NCBI RefSeq assembly: GCF_020537505.1
Contig: NZ_JAJBMO010000002.1
Coordinates: forward strand, 248,001 to 312,000
From: Blautia glucerasea
GTDB lineage: Bacteria > Bacillota > Clostridia > Lachnospirales > Lachnospiraceae
Length of the DNA stretch: 64,000 nucleotides
Reading direction: 5' to 3'
Below, one piece after another: positions 63,593 through 64,000 of this stretch (position 1 is its first letter; the number at the start of each line of letters is the position of its first letter). The translations under genes were made by a program, and so were the position numbers. A model generated the notes under the pieces. That model had not been told where the DNA came from and did not search any database. It saw only the letters and a program-made list of their open reading frames with translations.

Positions 63593-64000
63593 TTAAAAAG
63601 GAAGCTTGAAGCCGCCTCTTTTACCACCCATTTTGCCGCCGCCCATGAGCCCCGGCATCTGCTTCATCATCTTCTTGCTCTGCTCAAACTGCTTCACAAG
63701 ACGATTGACCTCTGCAACATCCACACCAGCACCCTTGGCGATCCTGTTCTTACGGGAAATATTCAGGATTCCCGGATTGGAGCGCTCCTGCGGTGTCATA
63801 GAAAGGATAATGGACTTGGTTCTGTCCATTGCTTTCTCATCGATCATGCTCTCCACATCCTTCATCTTGCTTCCCATACCTGGGAGCATGTTCAGGATAC
63901 TGGAAATGCCGCCCATCTTGTTCATCTGCTCAAGACTGGTAAGATAGTCATTGAAATCAAAGTCCATCTTCTTCAGCTTCTTGGACATCTCCTGGGCTGC
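63593..64000 (-). CDS. ffh: signal recognition particle protein Ffh, C-terminal part (cut by window edge)
   Basis: 135 residues of the C-terminal M domain reach the window edge: SLEQMNKMGGISSIL, MTPQERSNPGILN and SRKNRIAKGAGVDVAEVNRL, ending in a Met/Gly-rich tail. The M domain binds SRP RNA and signal peptides. The GTPase domain is outside. Confidence 0.93.
   Translation of the reverse strand, partial: AAQEMSKKLKKMDFDFNDYLTSLEQMNKMGGISSILNMLPGMGSKMKDVESMIDEKAMDRTKSIILSMTPQERSNPGILNISRKNRIAKGAGVDVAEVNRLVKQFEQSKKMMKQMPGLMGGGKMGGKRGGFKLPF

Overview
The window looks like chromosome from a Gram-positive, moderately low-GC anaerobe of the Clostridia, most likely Lachnospiraceae (Blautia/Ruminococcus/Dorea-like). 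The reasons are: T-box leaders on leuA and tyrS, strong GGAGG ribosome binding sites, consensus TTGACA-N17-TATAAT promoters, RemA, Rqc2/RqcH, an adjacent ispH-rpsA pair, a membrane Na+-pumping biotin decarboxylase operon, SleB-type cell-wall hydrolases with choline/glucan-binding-like repeats, and a very cysteine-rich small protein with two small conserved-looking proteins beside it. The species assignment is inference. I see no phage, insertion sequence, CRISPR array or rRNA. The only tRNA found is tRNA-Pro(GGG).

Layout. 0-7 kb: start of thrC (cut by the edge), a secreted cell-wall hydrolase, a possible small RNA, leuA under a Leu T-box, tRNA-Pro, and leuCD divergent from a LysR regulator. 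7-11 kb: FAD oxidoreductase-cmk-ispH-rpsA. 11-16.4 kb: a five-gene operon for a Na+-pumping biotin-dependent system with two different carboxyltransferases. 16.5-25.3 kb: a D,D-carboxypeptidase, a zinc phospholipase C-like protein, scpBA, a metallophosphoesterase, a molybdopterin-binding-domain protein, an ABC exporter and a second D,D-carboxypeptidase. 25.4-31.7 kb: an orphan PII-like protein, mnmA plus a NifS-type desulfurase (tRNA thiolation), a serine hydrolase, cardiolipin synthase and rpsU.

31.8-36.5 kb: alaS and T-box-controlled tyrS. 36.5-39.6 kb: a repeat-bearing cell-wall hydrolase divergent from the Cys-rich protein cluster. 39.6-45.3 kb: a house-keeping block in transcription order yicC-remA-gmk-rpoZ-rimO-pgsA-cinA. 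45.5-49 kb: rqcH and an ABC-F protein on the plus strand. 49-52.3 kb: a secreted fibronectin-type-III-like protein and an EF-G-like GTPase with an altered G4 motif. 52.5-56.5 kb: tyrA, aroA and a D-lactate dehydrogenase. 56.6-60.4 kb: endonuclease IV, an NSS-family transporter and a CapA-like protein. 60.5-64 kb: the ffh-rpsP-khpA-rimM-trmD-queA translation block, with ffh cut by the edge.

Alongside ordinary genes, the spacers carry two families of short dispersed palindromic repeats and a singleton 83-base hairpin, several leader hairpins or attenuators, and paired divergent promoters. Start codons were chosen by Shine-Dalgarno position, so many coordinates are shorter than the longest open frame.
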